From Myxococcota bacterium (GTDB taxonomy: Bacteria; Myxococcota_A; Bradymonadia; UBA7976; UBA1532), in contig JAKLJY010000074.1 of assembly GCA_023150895.1 (NCBI GenBank), positions 1 to 39,788 on the forward strand: a DNA stretch of 39,788 bases, read 5' to 3'. Each line of letters opens with the position of its first letter. Positions within the stretch are counted from its first letter, which is position 1. Below are positions 25,201 through 33,923 of this stretch, piece after piece. A program made the position numbers and the translations under genes. Under the pieces are notes generated by a model. The model was not told the DNA's origin and made no database searches. It saw only the letters and a program-made list of their open reading frames with translations.

Positions 25201-26106
25201 GTCGAAGTCGAGGAACGCGCTGCGCGTCTGCCCCCCCTGGAAGAACGGGCAGTCCCGCGTGACCGGGTCCGGATCCCCGAATTGGCACCAGCTCAGGTTT
25301 TCGAAGCCCTCGATGCCCTGCTGATTGGCGAGCATCTGGTACTGGAAACCCTGGACGCCCTGCAGGTCGATCTTGAAGATGCGCGCGCCGGTCTCGACGG
25401 CGGACTCGACGGGCGCGACCACGAAGAAGTCTCCGTTGGTCCCGTACGCGAACTGGTGGGCGTTGATGCGCCAGATGGGCGTGTGCAGGCGGCCACCGGG
25501 CGCCGGGTTGCCGTTGACCTGGAGGACGTCCACCGCGAAGAAGCGCGTCGACTCGTCGCTCGGCGTCAGGGTCTCGGGCTCGGAGACGAAGTTCACCCAC
25601 CACGCGCCCGGCACGTCGGCGATGTGCGTCTGCCAGTTGCCCGCGCCCGAGTTCCAGTCGCAGTAGCCGGCGCCGTTGCGGGTCACCGAAAGCGGGTACG
25701 CGCAGACCCCCTGGATGCCGCCGACCGCCACCGGAAAGAGATCCGCGGTGTAGCAGCGGGCACCGGCGTCGCAGTCGCCGTCGGCCATGCAGAAGTCGAG
25801 CGTCGGCGGCGCGAGCAGAATCTCCGCACCCACCCGACGGGGTTCGACGATCGGGTTCTCGACGCCCGGCGGATCGCTCTCGAGGCGAAACCCGTCGGCG
25901 GGCGCCTCTTTGAAGCCGTCGTCGCTCGAGCACAGGCGGATGATTTCACCCGGCTGTCGCACGTCGACGCGCAGCACGCTGTAGCCGGCGAGGCCCTGCG
26001 TGGGACCGAGCTGCGGCGTCCCCTCGGGGAGGGCCAGCGCCGCCCCGGGCAGCAGGCTTGCGACGGTCAGCGTCGAGGCCTGCGCGATGGTCTTCCTGAG
26101 TTTCAC
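22216..26106 (-). CDS. Large TSP3-repeat surface protein with MYXO-CTERM sorting signal
   Basis: 1296 residues from GTG 26106, with GAGGAG 7 nt upstream. The signal peptide covers residues ~1-25 (MKLRKTIAQAS to ALALP). Residues ~26-320 form a Cys-containing unknown domain. About 325-430 resembles a FlgD/CHU_C Ig-like fold (ITPNGDRIQDTGTF, then WDGRDHDGQIVADGRYRF). Residues ~545-1226 are an uninterrupted ladder of thrombospondin type-3-like repeats, with DTDGDGxxDGxEDxxxxG units that bind Ca2+. The C-terminus (~1264-1296) has GCACS, a hydrophobic LPLLLLLALRP and RRRRQR, the MYXO-CTERM pattern recognised by myxosortases for Cys-dependent surface anchoring or release. It is therefore probably a long, rigid, calcium-stiffened surface protein. 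It is preceded by a good promoter and a 177-bp gap after the transglutaminase gene. Confidence 0.88.
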   Translation of the reverse strand: MKLRKTIAQASTLTVASLLPGAALALPEGTPQLGPTQGLAGYSVLRVDVRQPGEIIRLCSSDDGFKEAPADGFRLESDPPGVENPIVEPRRVGAEILLAPPTLDFCMADGDCDAGARCYTADLFPVAVGGIQGVCAYPLSVTRNGAGYCDWNSGAGNWQTHIADVPGAWWVNFVSEPETLTPSDESTRFFAVDVLQVNGNPAPGGRLHTPIWRINAHQFAYGTNGDFFVVAPVESAVETGARIFKIDLQGVQGFQYQMLANQQGIEGFENLSWCQFGDPDPVTRDCPFFQGGQTRSAFLDFDIYLNYPDLAPPVAPAPRISSVTFNDSAGSNTITPNGDRIQDTGTFTFESNVSGTFKITIDTDRDGTFDATQDRQLTGTASPGVNQAVWDGRDHDGQIVADGRYRFQLELITAETHFPMVDIERNLEGFTVWEQSGPNAAPTPRRMYWDDTRIRGQADLMANGDDAVEVLPEGSVVPGGGEVRHQRRYWQQPRRANPALDDRLDDVPQIYDTWVLGDADAATEAVCERCGEPFDEIIVGGEDEIVDSDGDGILDHEEDADGDGRVDPEESDPNNTDTDGDGLPDGIEDADQDGVRDPGETHPNRDDSDADGLDDGVEDENRNGTVDEGETDPRNPDTDGDDVPDGTETNTGTDPLNPDSDGDGLDDGVEDADHDGNLDPGETNPRDRDTDNDLIPDGVEQNTDPTSPDSDADGIPDGIEDADRDGVVDPDETNPALPDSDMDGVPDGLEDTNHNGVLEGGETDPRVPDTDGDGIPDGVEDANQNGMHDAGESDPRTRDTDGDGLTDDVEDANGNGRQDADETSADDADTDGGGEPDGSEVAGGRDPVDNPADDQRAMNDRDGDGLTDAEEDLNGNGTFEPGETDPDDDDTDDDGIPDGTEVNGENPTSPTSADTDRDGIPDGIEDTNHNGAVDPGETNPTLPDTDSDGISDGVEDTNHNGMVDEGETNPRDDDTDGDGLEDGLEDGDHDGVVDEGETNPRLNDTDRDGLDDGAEDANQNGLREPDETDPLDPDTDDGGESDGSEVAGGRNPLDDPNDDIVQDTDGDGLPDFIEDTDGDGAFDVGETDANNPDTDGDGLPDGVEDADHDGMVDVGTETDPRNPDTDGDGLQDGTEDADHDGTVDQGETNPLIPDTDRDGIPDGTEVNGENQTDPTDPDTDDDGVCDGDRDVLPACEAGEDRNRNGRVDPGESDPNDEDTDGDGIPDGEDPEPLVAGEGQTPDAGPTGTDAGATLDFTGTNPADGCACSVGERGPGAASGLPLLLLLALRPRRRRQR
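22430..24465 (-). repeat. TSP3-type calcium-binding repeat ladder
   Basis: About 2 kb of degenerate ~39-bp and ~78-bp units encode DxDxDGxxDGxED-type loops inside the surface protein. Codon use around GAC/GGC/GTC is so regular that it creates long false ORFs on the opposite strand. A sub-unit containing DGGEPDGSEVAGGR or DGGESDGSEVAGGR recurs twice, marking a higher-order duplication. Confidence 0.85.
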
Positions 26107-26148
26107 GTTCGACTCCTCTCCCCACGTTTCCGACGATTCGAAGCGCGT

Positions 26149-26177
26149 ATTGTGGGGTTTCCTGGCGGTCCTTGCAA
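26149..26177 (-). promoter_or_regulatory. Probable sigma-70 promoter of the TSP3 surface protein
   Basis: On the minus strand TTGCAA (26177-26172), a 17-nt spacer and CACAAT (26154-26149) match four of six at each box, placing the start near 26142 and a 36-nt leader with GAGGAG before the GTG at 26106. The remaining part of 26178-26283 shows nothing else. Confidence 0.5.
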
Positions 26178-26283
26178 ACGTCCTCGGGCGGCTCGGATGA
26201 TTCGGGAACGCCAGTGCGGCGATCCGGGATGGCCGCAGGTCGCCGCGCGGCCCGCCGCTTCCGGATCGGGTGGGGGCGAGCGG

Positions 26284-27837
26284 CTACTCCGCCTCGACGA
26301 ACTCGAGCGATACGTGTCCCATGATGCGCAAGAGGTCGATCTGGGCGCGAAAATCGCCCCGCGCGAGCGCGATGTGGGTGAGGTCGACCGGGGATTGGCC
26401 CCAGGTCGCGTCGACGGAAACGAAGCCGCCCTCCACGGCGACCTCGTTCCAGGCGTGCCAGGCGAAGCGCGGCGTCGGCTCGGGCTTGTAGACGAGCCCG
26501 AAGACGAGGCGGGTCGGGATGCCCGCCGCGCGCGCGAGCGCGGCGAAGAGCACGCTGACCTCGGTACAATCGCCCGCGCCGGACTCCAGTGTCTCGAGGG
26601 CGCTCGGCAGGCCGCCACGGCGCTCGAAGCGCAGCTCGCGATGCAGGGCGGTCGCGATCGCGCGGGCGGCGGTGAGGGTGTCCCGTGCGTCGCCCTGCAG
26701 CATGCGCGCTCGTTCGCGGATCTTCTTGTGGTCCGCCTGCACGACGCCGTCGGCCCGCAGCGCCGCGGCGAGCTCGGTGTCCTGCGCCTCGAGCCGGACC
26801 GGCAGCGGTCGCCCGGTCGCCGGCGGCTCGGGCGTGCGCACCAGGCGCTCGCGCTCGAGAATCTGGGCGGGCGGGGCGGCCAGGAGGTCCTGTCCGGGTC
26901 CGCGCCAGCGAAGGACCAGACGTCGGGCGCGGGCGTCGGGCGGCGGCAGGGGCGCGACGGGCAGTTCGACGGCGTCCGCGAGTGAAACGCCGCCCTCGTC
27001 GGCCATGCCCCAGCGGGCTTCTTCCTCCGACTGACGAAGCGCGACGAGACCGAGGGGCAGCTCCTGTCGGAGCATCTCGCCCCGTTCGTTGATCCAGGCG
27101 TCGAGCGTCAGACCGTCGAGGCGCTGCCGGATTCGGGTCGCCGGGAGGGTCTGCCCCATCAGGACCAGGGTGTCGGGGCCGATGATTTCAATCTCGACGG
27201 GCGTCGCCGAAAGCGTCCACGGGTCGAAACCCGGCAGCGACAAGCGTCGCCCCGGCGTCAGGGGCCCCTGCGCGATGACGGGCCCGAGGAGGTCCCGCAG
27301 GACGGGCGGCGCCGGCAACGGGAGCGTCCGCTCGATGCGCTCACCGCCGGTGTTCAGCAGGAGCCGGAGAGCGTCGCCCTCGACGGTGCCCTCACCGCGG
27401 AAGTCCTGCGCGCCCGTCCGCAATGCGAGCTCGAACCCGCGCAGCGCGCGCGTGGCGCCGAGGCGGGCACGCAGGTCGAGCTCGGCCTGTGCGGCCACCC
27501 CGAGAGTGTCCAGCTTGAGCGTACTGTGGACGCGGAAGGTCCAGCCGCCGCCTTCGTCCGGGGCCTTGGTGATGCGGGTCAGCCCGATCTTCCGGTCCTG
27601 GAAGTACAGGCCGATCCACTCGTCGCCGGCGCGGATCTCCGCCCCCGGGGCGAGCGCCGCGGCCTCGGCTTCGACCCGGCGCGAGGCGCCGCGGTTCATC
27701 GTCCAGAGCGTCGTCGCGAAGAGGGCGAGCGTCAGCAGGCCGATGACGTCCCAGATGCGAGCCGCGCGCTGCTCGGCACCGGCACGGCCGGTCGGGCGGG
27801 AGGCCACGGCCTCGGAGGGGGCGCCGCGCTGAGACAT
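26284..27837 (-). CDS. Membrane-anchored transglutaminase-like protein
   Basis: 517 residues from ATG 27837. One N-terminal helix (~29-46, VIGLLTLALFATTLW) anchors it with the bulk probably outside the cytoplasm. Residues ~60-370 are beta-rich and unassigned. The C-terminal domain (~385-510) is a transglutaminase-like fold with a full Cys-His-Asp triad: Cys424 in GAGDCTEV, His461 in FAWHAWNE and Asp476 in SVDATWG. Bacterial members act as peptidases or amidohydrolases more often than as crosslinkers. It is transcribed before the TSP3 surface protein gene, with a 177-bp gap and an independent promoter, and divergent from the topoisomerase operon. Substrate unknown. Confidence 0.85.
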   Translation of the reverse strand: MSQRGAPSEAVASRPTGRAGAEQRAARIWDVIGLLTLALFATTLWTMNRGASRRVEAEAAALAPGAEIRAGDEWIGLYFQDRKIGLTRITKAPDEGGGWTFRVHSTLKLDTLGVAAQAELDLRARLGATRALRGFELALRTGAQDFRGEGTVEGDALRLLLNTGGERIERTLPLPAPPVLRDLLGPVIAQGPLTPGRRLSLPGFDPWTLSATPVEIEIIGPDTLVLMGQTLPATRIRQRLDGLTLDAWINERGEMLRQELPLGLVALRQSEEEARWGMADEGGVSLADAVELPVAPLPPPDARARRLVLRWRGPGQDLLAAPPAQILERERLVRTPEPPATGRPLPVRLEAQDTELAAALRADGVVQADHKKIRERARMLQGDARDTLTAARAIATALHRELRFERRGGLPSALETLESGAGDCTEVSVLFAALARAAGIPTRLVFGLVYKPEPTPRFAWHAWNEVAVEGGFVSVDATWGQSPVDLTHIALARGDFRAQIDLLRIMGHVSLEFVEAE

Positions 27838-27932
27838 GGCCGCACGCTACCACGAGCGACTGAACGGTTGAGTAGTGATCTGCCTTGTGCTACCCGTGCG
27901 CCGCTTCAAGGCCCGGAGCGAAAGGCGACGCG

Positions 27933-30350
27933 ATGCAGCTCAAACTCTTCGGCGGTGGTGGCGGACGCGACGGCGGCGACGACGGCGGCCCGGGCGGTGG
28001 CGTCGAGGAGGTCGGCCTCGTCGAGGCCGCGCGGCGGCGGTATCTGAACTACGCCCTCAGCGTCGTCACGAGCCGCGCCCTGCCGGACGTCCGCGACGGC
28101 CTGAAGCCCGTGCAGCGCCGCATCCTGTACGGCATGTTCCAGATGGGCCTGACGCCGGACGCGCGCTACCGCAAGTGTGCGGCCGTGGTCGGCGAGGTGA
28201 TGGGCAAGTATCACCCCCACGGCGACCAGGCCATCTACGACGCGATGGTGCGCCTCGCCCAGCCGTTCAGTCTGCGCTACCCCCTCGTCGACGGGCACGG
28301 CAACTTCGGCTCCCTCGACGGCGACGCCGCCGCGGCCATGCGCTACACGGAGTGCAAGCTCCAGCCCCTCGCGGAGGAGCTCCTCAGCGAGCTGAAACAG
28401 AACACGGTCGACTTCCGACCCAACTACGACGGCCAGCACGCCGAGCCCGTCGTCCTGCCGGCCCAGCTCCCGAACCTGCTCGTCAACGGCGCGATGGGCA
28501 TCGCCGTCGGCCTCGCCACCAACATCCCGCCCCACAACCTGACCGAGGTCGTGCAGGCCCTCGTCGCGATGATCGACGAGCCCGAGGTCCCCGACGAGCG
28601 CCTCTACGCGCTCGTGCCGGGCCCGGACTTCCCCACCGGCGGCGAGATTCTCAATACGCCCGACGAGCTGGCCATGATCATGGCCACGGGGCAGGGCCCC
28701 GTCCGTCTGCGCGGCGAGTACACGACCGAGATCGTCCAGCGCAAGCGCTGCGTCATCGTCCACAGCGTGCCCTATGCCACCGACAAGGGCGCGCTCGTCG
28801 AGAAGATCGGTCAGCTCATCGAGGCCCGCAAGGTGCCCCAGCTCGTCGACATCCGGGACGAAAGCACCGACGACGTCCGCATCGTCATCGAGCTGAAACG
28901 CGGCGAAGAGCCCGAGGTCGCGATGGCGTATCTGTACAAACACACGCCGTTGCAGCAGACGTTTCACGTCAACCTGACCTGCCTCGTGCCCGATCCGGAC
29001 ACCAACGTCTGCATCCCGAAACGCGTCGGACTGCGCGAGATGCTCCGCCACTTCCTCGACTTCCGGATGGAGGTCGTCAGCCGGCGCCTGGTGCATCAGC
29101 TCGAGAAACTGCGGGAGCGCATCCACATTCTCGAGGGCTTCGCGATCGTCTTCGACGCGCTCGACGAGACGATCCGCATCATCCGTGCGAGCGAGGGCAA
29201 GGCCGACGCCGCCGAGAAGATGGTGCTGCGTTTCGGACTCACGGAGGCCCAGGTCGACGCCATCCTGGAGCTGCGCCTGTACCGCCTCGCCCGGCTCGAG
29301 ATCCTGGTCATCCAGGAGGAGCTTGCGGCGAAGCGGGCAGAGGCGGCCCGCATCGAGGGGTTGCTCGCCGACGAGGGGGAGCGCTGGCTGCTCGTGCGGC
29401 AGGAGATCATCGAGATCGGCAATACGTACGGGGATGCCCGCCGGTCGAAGCTCGTCGGCCCGCCGGTGACCACGAACTTCGATCCCGAGGCCTATATCAT
29501 CAAGGAGAACACCTGGGTCATCGTGTCGCGCGGCGGCCGCGTGAAACGACAGAAGGGCTTCAGCGACGTGGCGGCCATCCGCGTGCCGGAGGGGGACGAG
29601 GTCGGCTGGGTCCTCCGCACGGACACCAAGCAGACCGTCACGTTCTACACTCAGCACGGCAGCGCCTATGTCATGCGCGTCGACGCCATCCCCGCGACGA
29701 CGGGCTATGGCGACGCCGTCCAGACGTTCTTCAGTTTCGCCGACGGCGAGAAGATCATCGGCCTGTCCTCCAGCGATCCGAAACTGCTGCCGACCCCGGC
29801 CGAGGTCGATCTGCATACGTTGACCGAAGAGGACCCCCGCCCCCCGTTTGCGGTCTGCGTCACCCGGCAGGGCAAGGCCGTTCGTTTCCCGCTCGCCGCC
29901 CATCGCGACGTCTCCACCAAGGCCGGCCGCAAGTTCGTCAGCCTCGCCAGCGACGACGTCGCCCTCGCCGTGGCCACCTGTGCCGGCGACGAAATGGTCA
30001 CCCTCGCGACGGAGGATGCCCACGTCCTCATCTTCGCCGTGCATGAGATTCCCCCGCGGGCGAACGCCGCGAAGGGCGTCAACGCCATCAAGCTCGAGGG
30101 CTACGACCGCGTGCTCGGGTTCCAGCTCAGCACGCGCAAGCGGGACGGCCTGAAGACCTACACCAACCGGGACGCCGAGGTCATCGTGCGCGAGACGAGC
30201 TACAAGCCCTCCGCGCGCGGTGGCAAGGGCCATTGCATCCTCAAACGCGGGCGCCTGGTGCGCTGTGAGTGGCCCGTCGAGATTCTCGTGCCCCCCGAGG
30301 GCAGCGAAGAGGCGGGCGGCGACGCCGACGCCGCCGTGGAGAAGCCGTGA
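27933..30350 (+). CDS. parC: Type II topoisomerase subunit A (topoisomerase IV ParC-like)
   Basis: 805 residues from ATG 27933, with AAAGG upstream; the frame opens at 27885. It breaks and rejoins the DNA G-segment. Landmarks: a Gly-rich leader with QLKLF (~1-25); [26 protein letters not shown]; and the catalytic Tyr138 in AAAMRYTE. The coiled coil lies in the middle of the chain and a C-terminal beta-pinwheel-like half starts near ~500. I see no clear GyrA box (QRRGGKG); the nearest match is KRQKGFS, which favours topoisomerase IV (decatenation) over gyrase, though assignment between the two needs phylogeny. It is co-transcribed with the B subunit through a TGATG overlap. The A-before-B order is less common than gyrB-gyrA. 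Confidence 0.88.
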   Translation: MQLKLFGGGGGRDGGDDGGPGGGVEEVGLVEAARRRYLNYALSVVTSRALPDVRDGLKPVQRRILYGMFQMGLTPDARYRKCAAVVGEVMGKYHPHGDQAIYDAMVRLAQPFSLRYPLVDGHGNFGSLDGDAAAAMRYTECKLQPLAEELLSELKQNTVDFRPNYDGQHAEPVVLPAQLPNLLVNGAMGIAVGLATNIPPHNLTEVVQALVAMIDEPEVPDERLYALVPGPDFPTGGEILNTPDELAMIMATGQGPVRLRGEYTTEIVQRKRCVIVHSVPYATDKGALVEKIGQLIEARKVPQLVDIRDESTDDVRIVIELKRGEEPEVAMAYLYKHTPLQQTFHVNLTCLVPDPDTNVCIPKRVGLREMLRHFLDFRMEVVSRRLVHQLEKLRERIHILEGFAIVFDALDETIRIIRASEGKADAAEKMVLRFGLTEAQVDAILELRLYRLARLEILVIQEELAAKRAEAARIEGLLADEGERWLLVRQEIIEIGNTYGDARRSKLVGPPVTTNFDPEAYIIKENTWVIVSRGGRVKRQKGFSDVAAIRVPEGDEVGWVLRTDTKQTVTFYTQHGSAYVMRVDAIPATTGYGDAVQTFFSFADGEKIIGLSSSDPKLLPTPAEVDLHTLTEEDPRPPFAVCVTRQGKAVRFPLAAHRDVSTKAGRKFVSLASDDVALAVATCAGDEMVTLATEDAHVLIFAVHEIPPRANAAKGVNAIKLEGYDRVLGFQLSTRKRDGLKTYTNRDAEVIVRETSYKPSARGGKGHCILKRGRLVRCEWPVEILVPPEGSEEAGGDADAAVEKP

Positions 30351-32308
30351 TGCAGACCTCCCCACCTCCGGGCAGCGGTTACGGTGCCCAGGACATCACC
30401 ATCCTCGAGGGCCTGGAACCCGTCCGCAAGCGCCCCGGCATGTACATCGGCGGCGTCGGCAAAGAGGGGCTCCACCACCTCGTCTGGGAGATCGTCGACA
30501 ACTCCGTCGACGAGGCCATCAACGGGCACGCCTCGAGCATTCAGGTCACGCTGCACGCCGGCGGCAAGGCCGTCACCGTCGAAGACAACGGGCGAGGCAT
30601 CCCGGTCGAACCCCACCCCAAGGACAAAGCCGGACGCAGCACGCTCGAGGTCGTTCTGACGACGCTCCACGCGGGCGGCAAGTTCGACCACAACAGCTAC
30701 AAGACGGCGGGTGGCCTTCACGGTGTCGGTTCGAGCGTCGTCAACGCCCTGTCGAGCCTGCTGGTGGCCCGCATCAAGCGGGACGGACGCACCTGGGAGC
30801 AGCGCTTCAAGCGCGGCAAGCCCGTGGCGCCCATCGCCGAGGTCGAGCCCGCCCGCGGCACCGGGACGAAGATCTACTTCGAGCCCGACGAACAGATCTT
30901 CGGCGAGATCGACTTCGACGCCGAACTCATCGCGCGACGGCTCGAAGTCAAGACGTACCTCCACAAGGGGCTGCGCATCGTTTTCACCGACGAGACGGCC
31001 AAAGAGGCCGAGCGTCGCCGGCGGGAGTTCAAACACGAGGGGGGCATCGTCGAGTACCTCGACGATCTCATCCGCGCGCGGGACCGCCGGTCGGTCACCG
31101 GCGAGTTCTTCGCCTTCGAAAAGGACGACGAGAAGGAAGGCCGCGTCGAGGTCGCCCTCGCCTGGACGGAGGCCACCGACATCGTCGTCCACAGCTTCGT
31201 CAACGGCATCCCGACGCAGGACGGGGGCACGCACGAAGCCGGGCTGCGCGATGCCATTGGCCGGGCGCTGCGCGACTACATCGACGCGCATGAACTCACG
31301 CCCCGCGGGGTGACGATCACCCCGGAAGACATCCGCGAGGGGCTGACCTCGGCGCTCAACGTCTTCATCCGGGAGCCTCAGTTCCAGGGTCAGACCAAGG
31401 ACAAGCTCAACAACCCCGAGGTGCGTGGATTCATCGCGGGTGTCGTCAAGCCCTCGCTCGAAAGCTGGCTGCACACCCACCAGACGCAGGCGCAGGCCAT
31501 CGTCGTGCGCATCGTTCAGGCGGCACGCGCCCGGCAGGCGAGCCGCGCCGCCGTCGCCGAGGTGCGACGCAAGAGCCCGGTGAGCCACCGCCTGAACTTG
31601 CCCGGCAAGCTCGCGGACTGTTCGAGCACCGATCCGCGCGAGTGTGAACTCTTCCTCGTCGAGGGCGACAGCGCCGGTGGCTCGGCGAAGCAGGGTCGGG
31701 ACCGCGAGACGCAGGCCATTCTGCCCCTGCGCGGCAAGGTCCTCAACGCCGAGCAGGCGACGGATCGCAAGGTTCTCGGCAACGCCGAACTCAACGCCGT
31801 GGTGCAGTGTCTCGGCTGTGGCCTCGGCCGGGACGTCGACCTCGACCGACTGCGATATCACAAGGTCGTCTTGTTGATGGACGCCGACAGCGACGGGAAT
31901 CACATCGCGACGCTGTTGCTGACGTTCTTCTATCGCTACCTGAGACCGCTGATCGACGCCGGCCATGTGTACATCGCGCGGCCGCCGCTTTATCGCATCG
32001 ACATCGGCAAAGAGACGTTCTGGGCGGCGGACGACGCCCAGAAGGCGCGTTTGCTGAAATCCCATGGCAAGCGTGGCAAACCCGAGGTCACCCGCTTCAA
32101 GGGGCTCGGTGAGATGCCCGCCGCGACGCTCTACAAGACGACGCTCGACCCCGACCACCGGCGCCTCTACAAGGTGCGCATCGGGGAGAACGAACAGCTC
32201 CTGACCGAGACGGTCATCACCGAGCTGATGGGGCGCGACGCGGGCGCGCGCTACGAGTTCGTGACCACGATGGCGCGGGAAGCCGAGGTCGAAGAACTCG
32301 ACATCTGA
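30350..32308 (+). CDS. parE: Type II topoisomerase subunit B (topoisomerase IV ParE-like)
   Basis: 652 residues from ATG 30350, which shares one base with the A-subunit stop (TGATG). It is the ATPase and TOPRIM subunit. Landmarks: GHKL motif EIVDNSVDEA; VEDNGRGIPVEPHPK; GGLHGVGSSVVNALSS; transducer with VVHSFVNGIPTQDGGTHE; and a TOPRIM domain with LVEGDSAGG (~439) and the acidic DADSDGNH (~511). The C-terminal end has VTRFKGLGEM. No large insertion, so the length is that of ParE or short GyrB. The TOPRIM 'DADSDG' replaces the common 'DADVDG'. Together with the A subunit it forms an A2B2 enzyme. Confidence 0.9.
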   Translation: MQTSPPPGSGYGAQDITILEGLEPVRKRPGMYIGGVGKEGLHHLVWEIVDNSVDEAINGHASSIQVTLHAGGKAVTVEDNGRGIPVEPHPKDKAGRSTLEVVLTTLHAGGKFDHNSYKTAGGLHGVGSSVVNALSSLLVARIKRDGRTWEQRFKRGKPVAPIAEVEPARGTGTKIYFEPDEQIFGEIDFDAELIARRLEVKTYLHKGLRIVFTDETAKEAERRRREFKHEGGIVEYLDDLIRARDRRSVTGEFFAFEKDDEKEGRVEVALAWTEATDIVVHSFVNGIPTQDGGTHEAGLRDAIGRALRDYIDAHELTPRGVTITPEDIREGLTSALNVFIREPQFQGQTKDKLNNPEVRGFIAGVVKPSLESWLHTHQTQAQAIVVRIVQAARARQASRAAVAEVRRKSPVSHRLNLPGKLADCSSTDPRECELFLVEGDSAGGSAKQGRDRETQAILPLRGKVLNAEQATDRKVLGNAELNAVVQCLGCGLGRDVDLDRLRYHKVVLLMDADSDGNHIATLLLTFFYRYLRPLIDAGHVYIARPPLYRIDIGKETFWAADDAQKARLLKSHGKRGKPEVTRFKGLGEMPAATLYKTTLDPDHRRLYKVRIGENEQLLTETVITELMGRDAGARYEFVTTMAREAEVEELDI

Positions 32309-32329
32309 GAAGGGGCGCGTCGGGTTTCA

Positions 32330-32341
32330 CCGCCCGGGCGG
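32330..32341. terminator. Palindrome between convergent genes
   Basis: CCGCCCGGGCGG is a perfect 12-bp palindrome in the 61-bp gap between the parE-like stop and the stop of the convergent duplicated-module protein. Possible bidirectional terminator core, without a T-tract. Confidence 0.25.
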
Positions 32342-32369
32342 GCCGTGGCCACCGCCGCGCCGAGGCCTC

Positions 32370-33782
32370 TCAGTTCTTCTTGCGGCGCAGAACGCCCGGC
32401 GGCGGTCCCTTCGGCTCGGGCTCGGGCGCCGGGGCGGGCGGCGGGGTCTGCGCCTCGGGTGCGGCGGCGGGGGCGGTCCCCGGCCAGTACCAGACGCGGT
32501 TGCCGTCCGGGCCCGAGCCCACCTCGAAGGGGACGTCGATCCCATGCTCCCGGGCGATGCGCTTGATGGGCTCGAGGATGCCACCGAGCGCCTTCGGGCG
32601 GTTGAGGCCGAACATCTTGAGCGCATCGGCCATGGTGAGGTTGCCGTCGGCCTGAAGGCGGGCCATGAACTGACGCGAGGACTCGGGCAGGGCCCCGAAG
32701 TAGCGATCCGGTCGGCCCGACTGCGCCGGCTTGAGGGCCGGCGTGGGCGCCGCGACCGGTGCAGGGGCGGCGACCGGGGCCGGGGCCGGGGCGGGCTTCG
32801 GCTCGGCGATGACGCCGCGGCCCTTGACCTCGACGACCGGGGCGGTGGTGCCGAGCCGGGGGCGCCCCTTCGCAGCCGGGGGGGCGACGGGGGGCACCGG
32901 TGCGGGTCGGGCGGGCGCCGGGCGAACGGGCGCCGGTGCGGGGACCACCGGTGCTGCCGGCACGACGGCCTTCGGGGGGACGGGCGCCGGACGGGCCGGT
33001 GCCGGAGCCGGGCGGACGGGCACCGGCGGCGTCTCGGGCTCGGCCGCGATGGCGGGGGCGGACCGCGGCTTCGGCGGGGCGACGTGCGCCCCACGGGTGA
33101 CGCCCGGGATGCCCACCCAGCGCCAGGCGCGTTCGCCGTCGCGCTCCGTTTGTTCGTAGGGGAGCGGAACCTGCTTCACCGGCGCCCAGCGGCCGATGGA
33201 GCCGGTGATGCCTCCCATGGCTTTCGGCTGATGGAGGCCGAGCGCGCGCATGACCTCGCCGATGGTGACGGTGCCCCGCTCTTCGACGAGCCGCAGGAAC
33301 TCCTGCGAGCGCGGTGGCAGGTTGCGAACGAACGCGTGGTACCGCTCGCCGAGCGTGCTGGCGGCCGAGGCGGGTTCGACGGGGGCCGGTGCGGGCGCGG
33401 CCGCGGCCACGGGGGCCTGTGCGGGCGCGGCGACCGGAGCGGGGGCCGGCGTCGGTGCCGGGGCGGGCGTCGCCGCGACGACCGGCTCGGGCTTCGGGGC
33501 GACGGGCGTGGGCGCCGGCTGGGCGGGCGCGGGGGCTTCCGCCGGCTCGCGCGCCTCGATGTCATCCGCCTCGGCGGGCTCGTCGGCGTGCGGCGTCACG
33601 AGTGGCATCTGCGTGTAGGCCTCGGCGCTGACGGCCGTGGCACGCCCGAGCGGGGCGGCGGCCGTGGGCGGAGACTGAGTCTCGTGCAGGTACTCTGTGA
33701 GAGCCAGGATCAGATCACGAACGGCCGAAGATGTACGAGGGTTCTTCAGCGCGCTCAGTGCGACGGCGACTTTGATGGCCAT
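32370..33782 (-). CDS. Ala/Pro-rich protein with duplicated winged-helix-like module
   Basis: 470 residues from ATG 33782, with AAGGTAGG upstream; the frame is open far upstream but antisense to the next gene. After a basic N-terminus (KVAVALSALKNPRTSS) and a ~90-residue Ala/Pro linker, a ~90-residue module occurs twice (about 145-230 and 355-445). Each copy has [FY]xxxLPxxSxxFxxxL, a short Thr/Ala-rich turn with MADALKMFGL or IGEVMRALGL, then [NH][RQ]PKA[ML]GGI and finally W-x-W or W-Y-W before PG. The predicted helix-turn-helix plus beta-wing character suggests DNA or protein binding, but I do not recognise the family. Pro/Ala linkers separate the copies and the C-terminus is basic (RRKKN). 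No signal peptide. Confidence 0.7.
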   Translation of the reverse strand: MAIKVAVALSALKNPRTSSAVRDLILALTEYLHETQSPPTAAAPLGRATAVSAEAYTQMPLVTPHADEPAEADDIEAREPAEAPAPAQPAPTPVAPKPEPVVAATPAPAPTPAPAPVAAPAQAPVAAAAPAPAPVEPASAASTLGERYHAFVRNLPPRSQEFLRLVEERGTVTIGEVMRALGLHQPKAMGGITGSIGRWAPVKQVPLPYEQTERDGERAWRWVGIPGVTRGAHVAPPKPRSAPAIAAEPETPPVPVRPAPAPARPAPVPPKAVVPAAPVVPAPAPVRPAPARPAPVPPVAPPAAKGRPRLGTTAPVVEVKGRGVIAEPKPAPAPAPVAAPAPVAAPTPALKPAQSGRPDRYFGALPESSRQFMARLQADGNLTMADALKMFGLNRPKALGGILEPIKRIAREHGIDVPFEVGSGPDGNRVWYWPGTAPAAAPEAQTPPPAPAPEPEPKGPPPGVLRRKKN

Positions 33783-33864
33783 GCTGCCTACCTTGAGGGC
33801 GTACGGTCCTGCCGTGCCCGGAGATCGTTGCGTGGGCGGTGCGGATGCTTGCGCCGCGCGGAAA

Positions 33865-33894
33865 TTGATATACACACGCCCTCGATCGTGCAAT
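33865..33894 (+). promoter_or_regulatory. Possible promoter of the LolA-like/priA operon
   Basis: TTGATA (33865-33870), an 18-nt spacer and TGCAAT (33889-33894) lie 29 bp before ATG 33924. The 141-bp gap is shared with the divergent duplicated-module gene, and weak matches also occur on the other strand. Low certainty. Confidence 0.35.
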
Positions 33895-33923
33895 CGAAAT
33901 GGTCCGTTTCCGGAGGTTTTCCG

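Noticed and set aside
22690-26985. A 1431-codon plus-strand open frame opposite the TSP3 protein
   Set aside because: It is the mirror of the Asp/Gly-rich calcium-repeat ladder: its Val/Gly/Ile periodicity follows from the repeat on the minus strand, and it has no ribosome site or motif.
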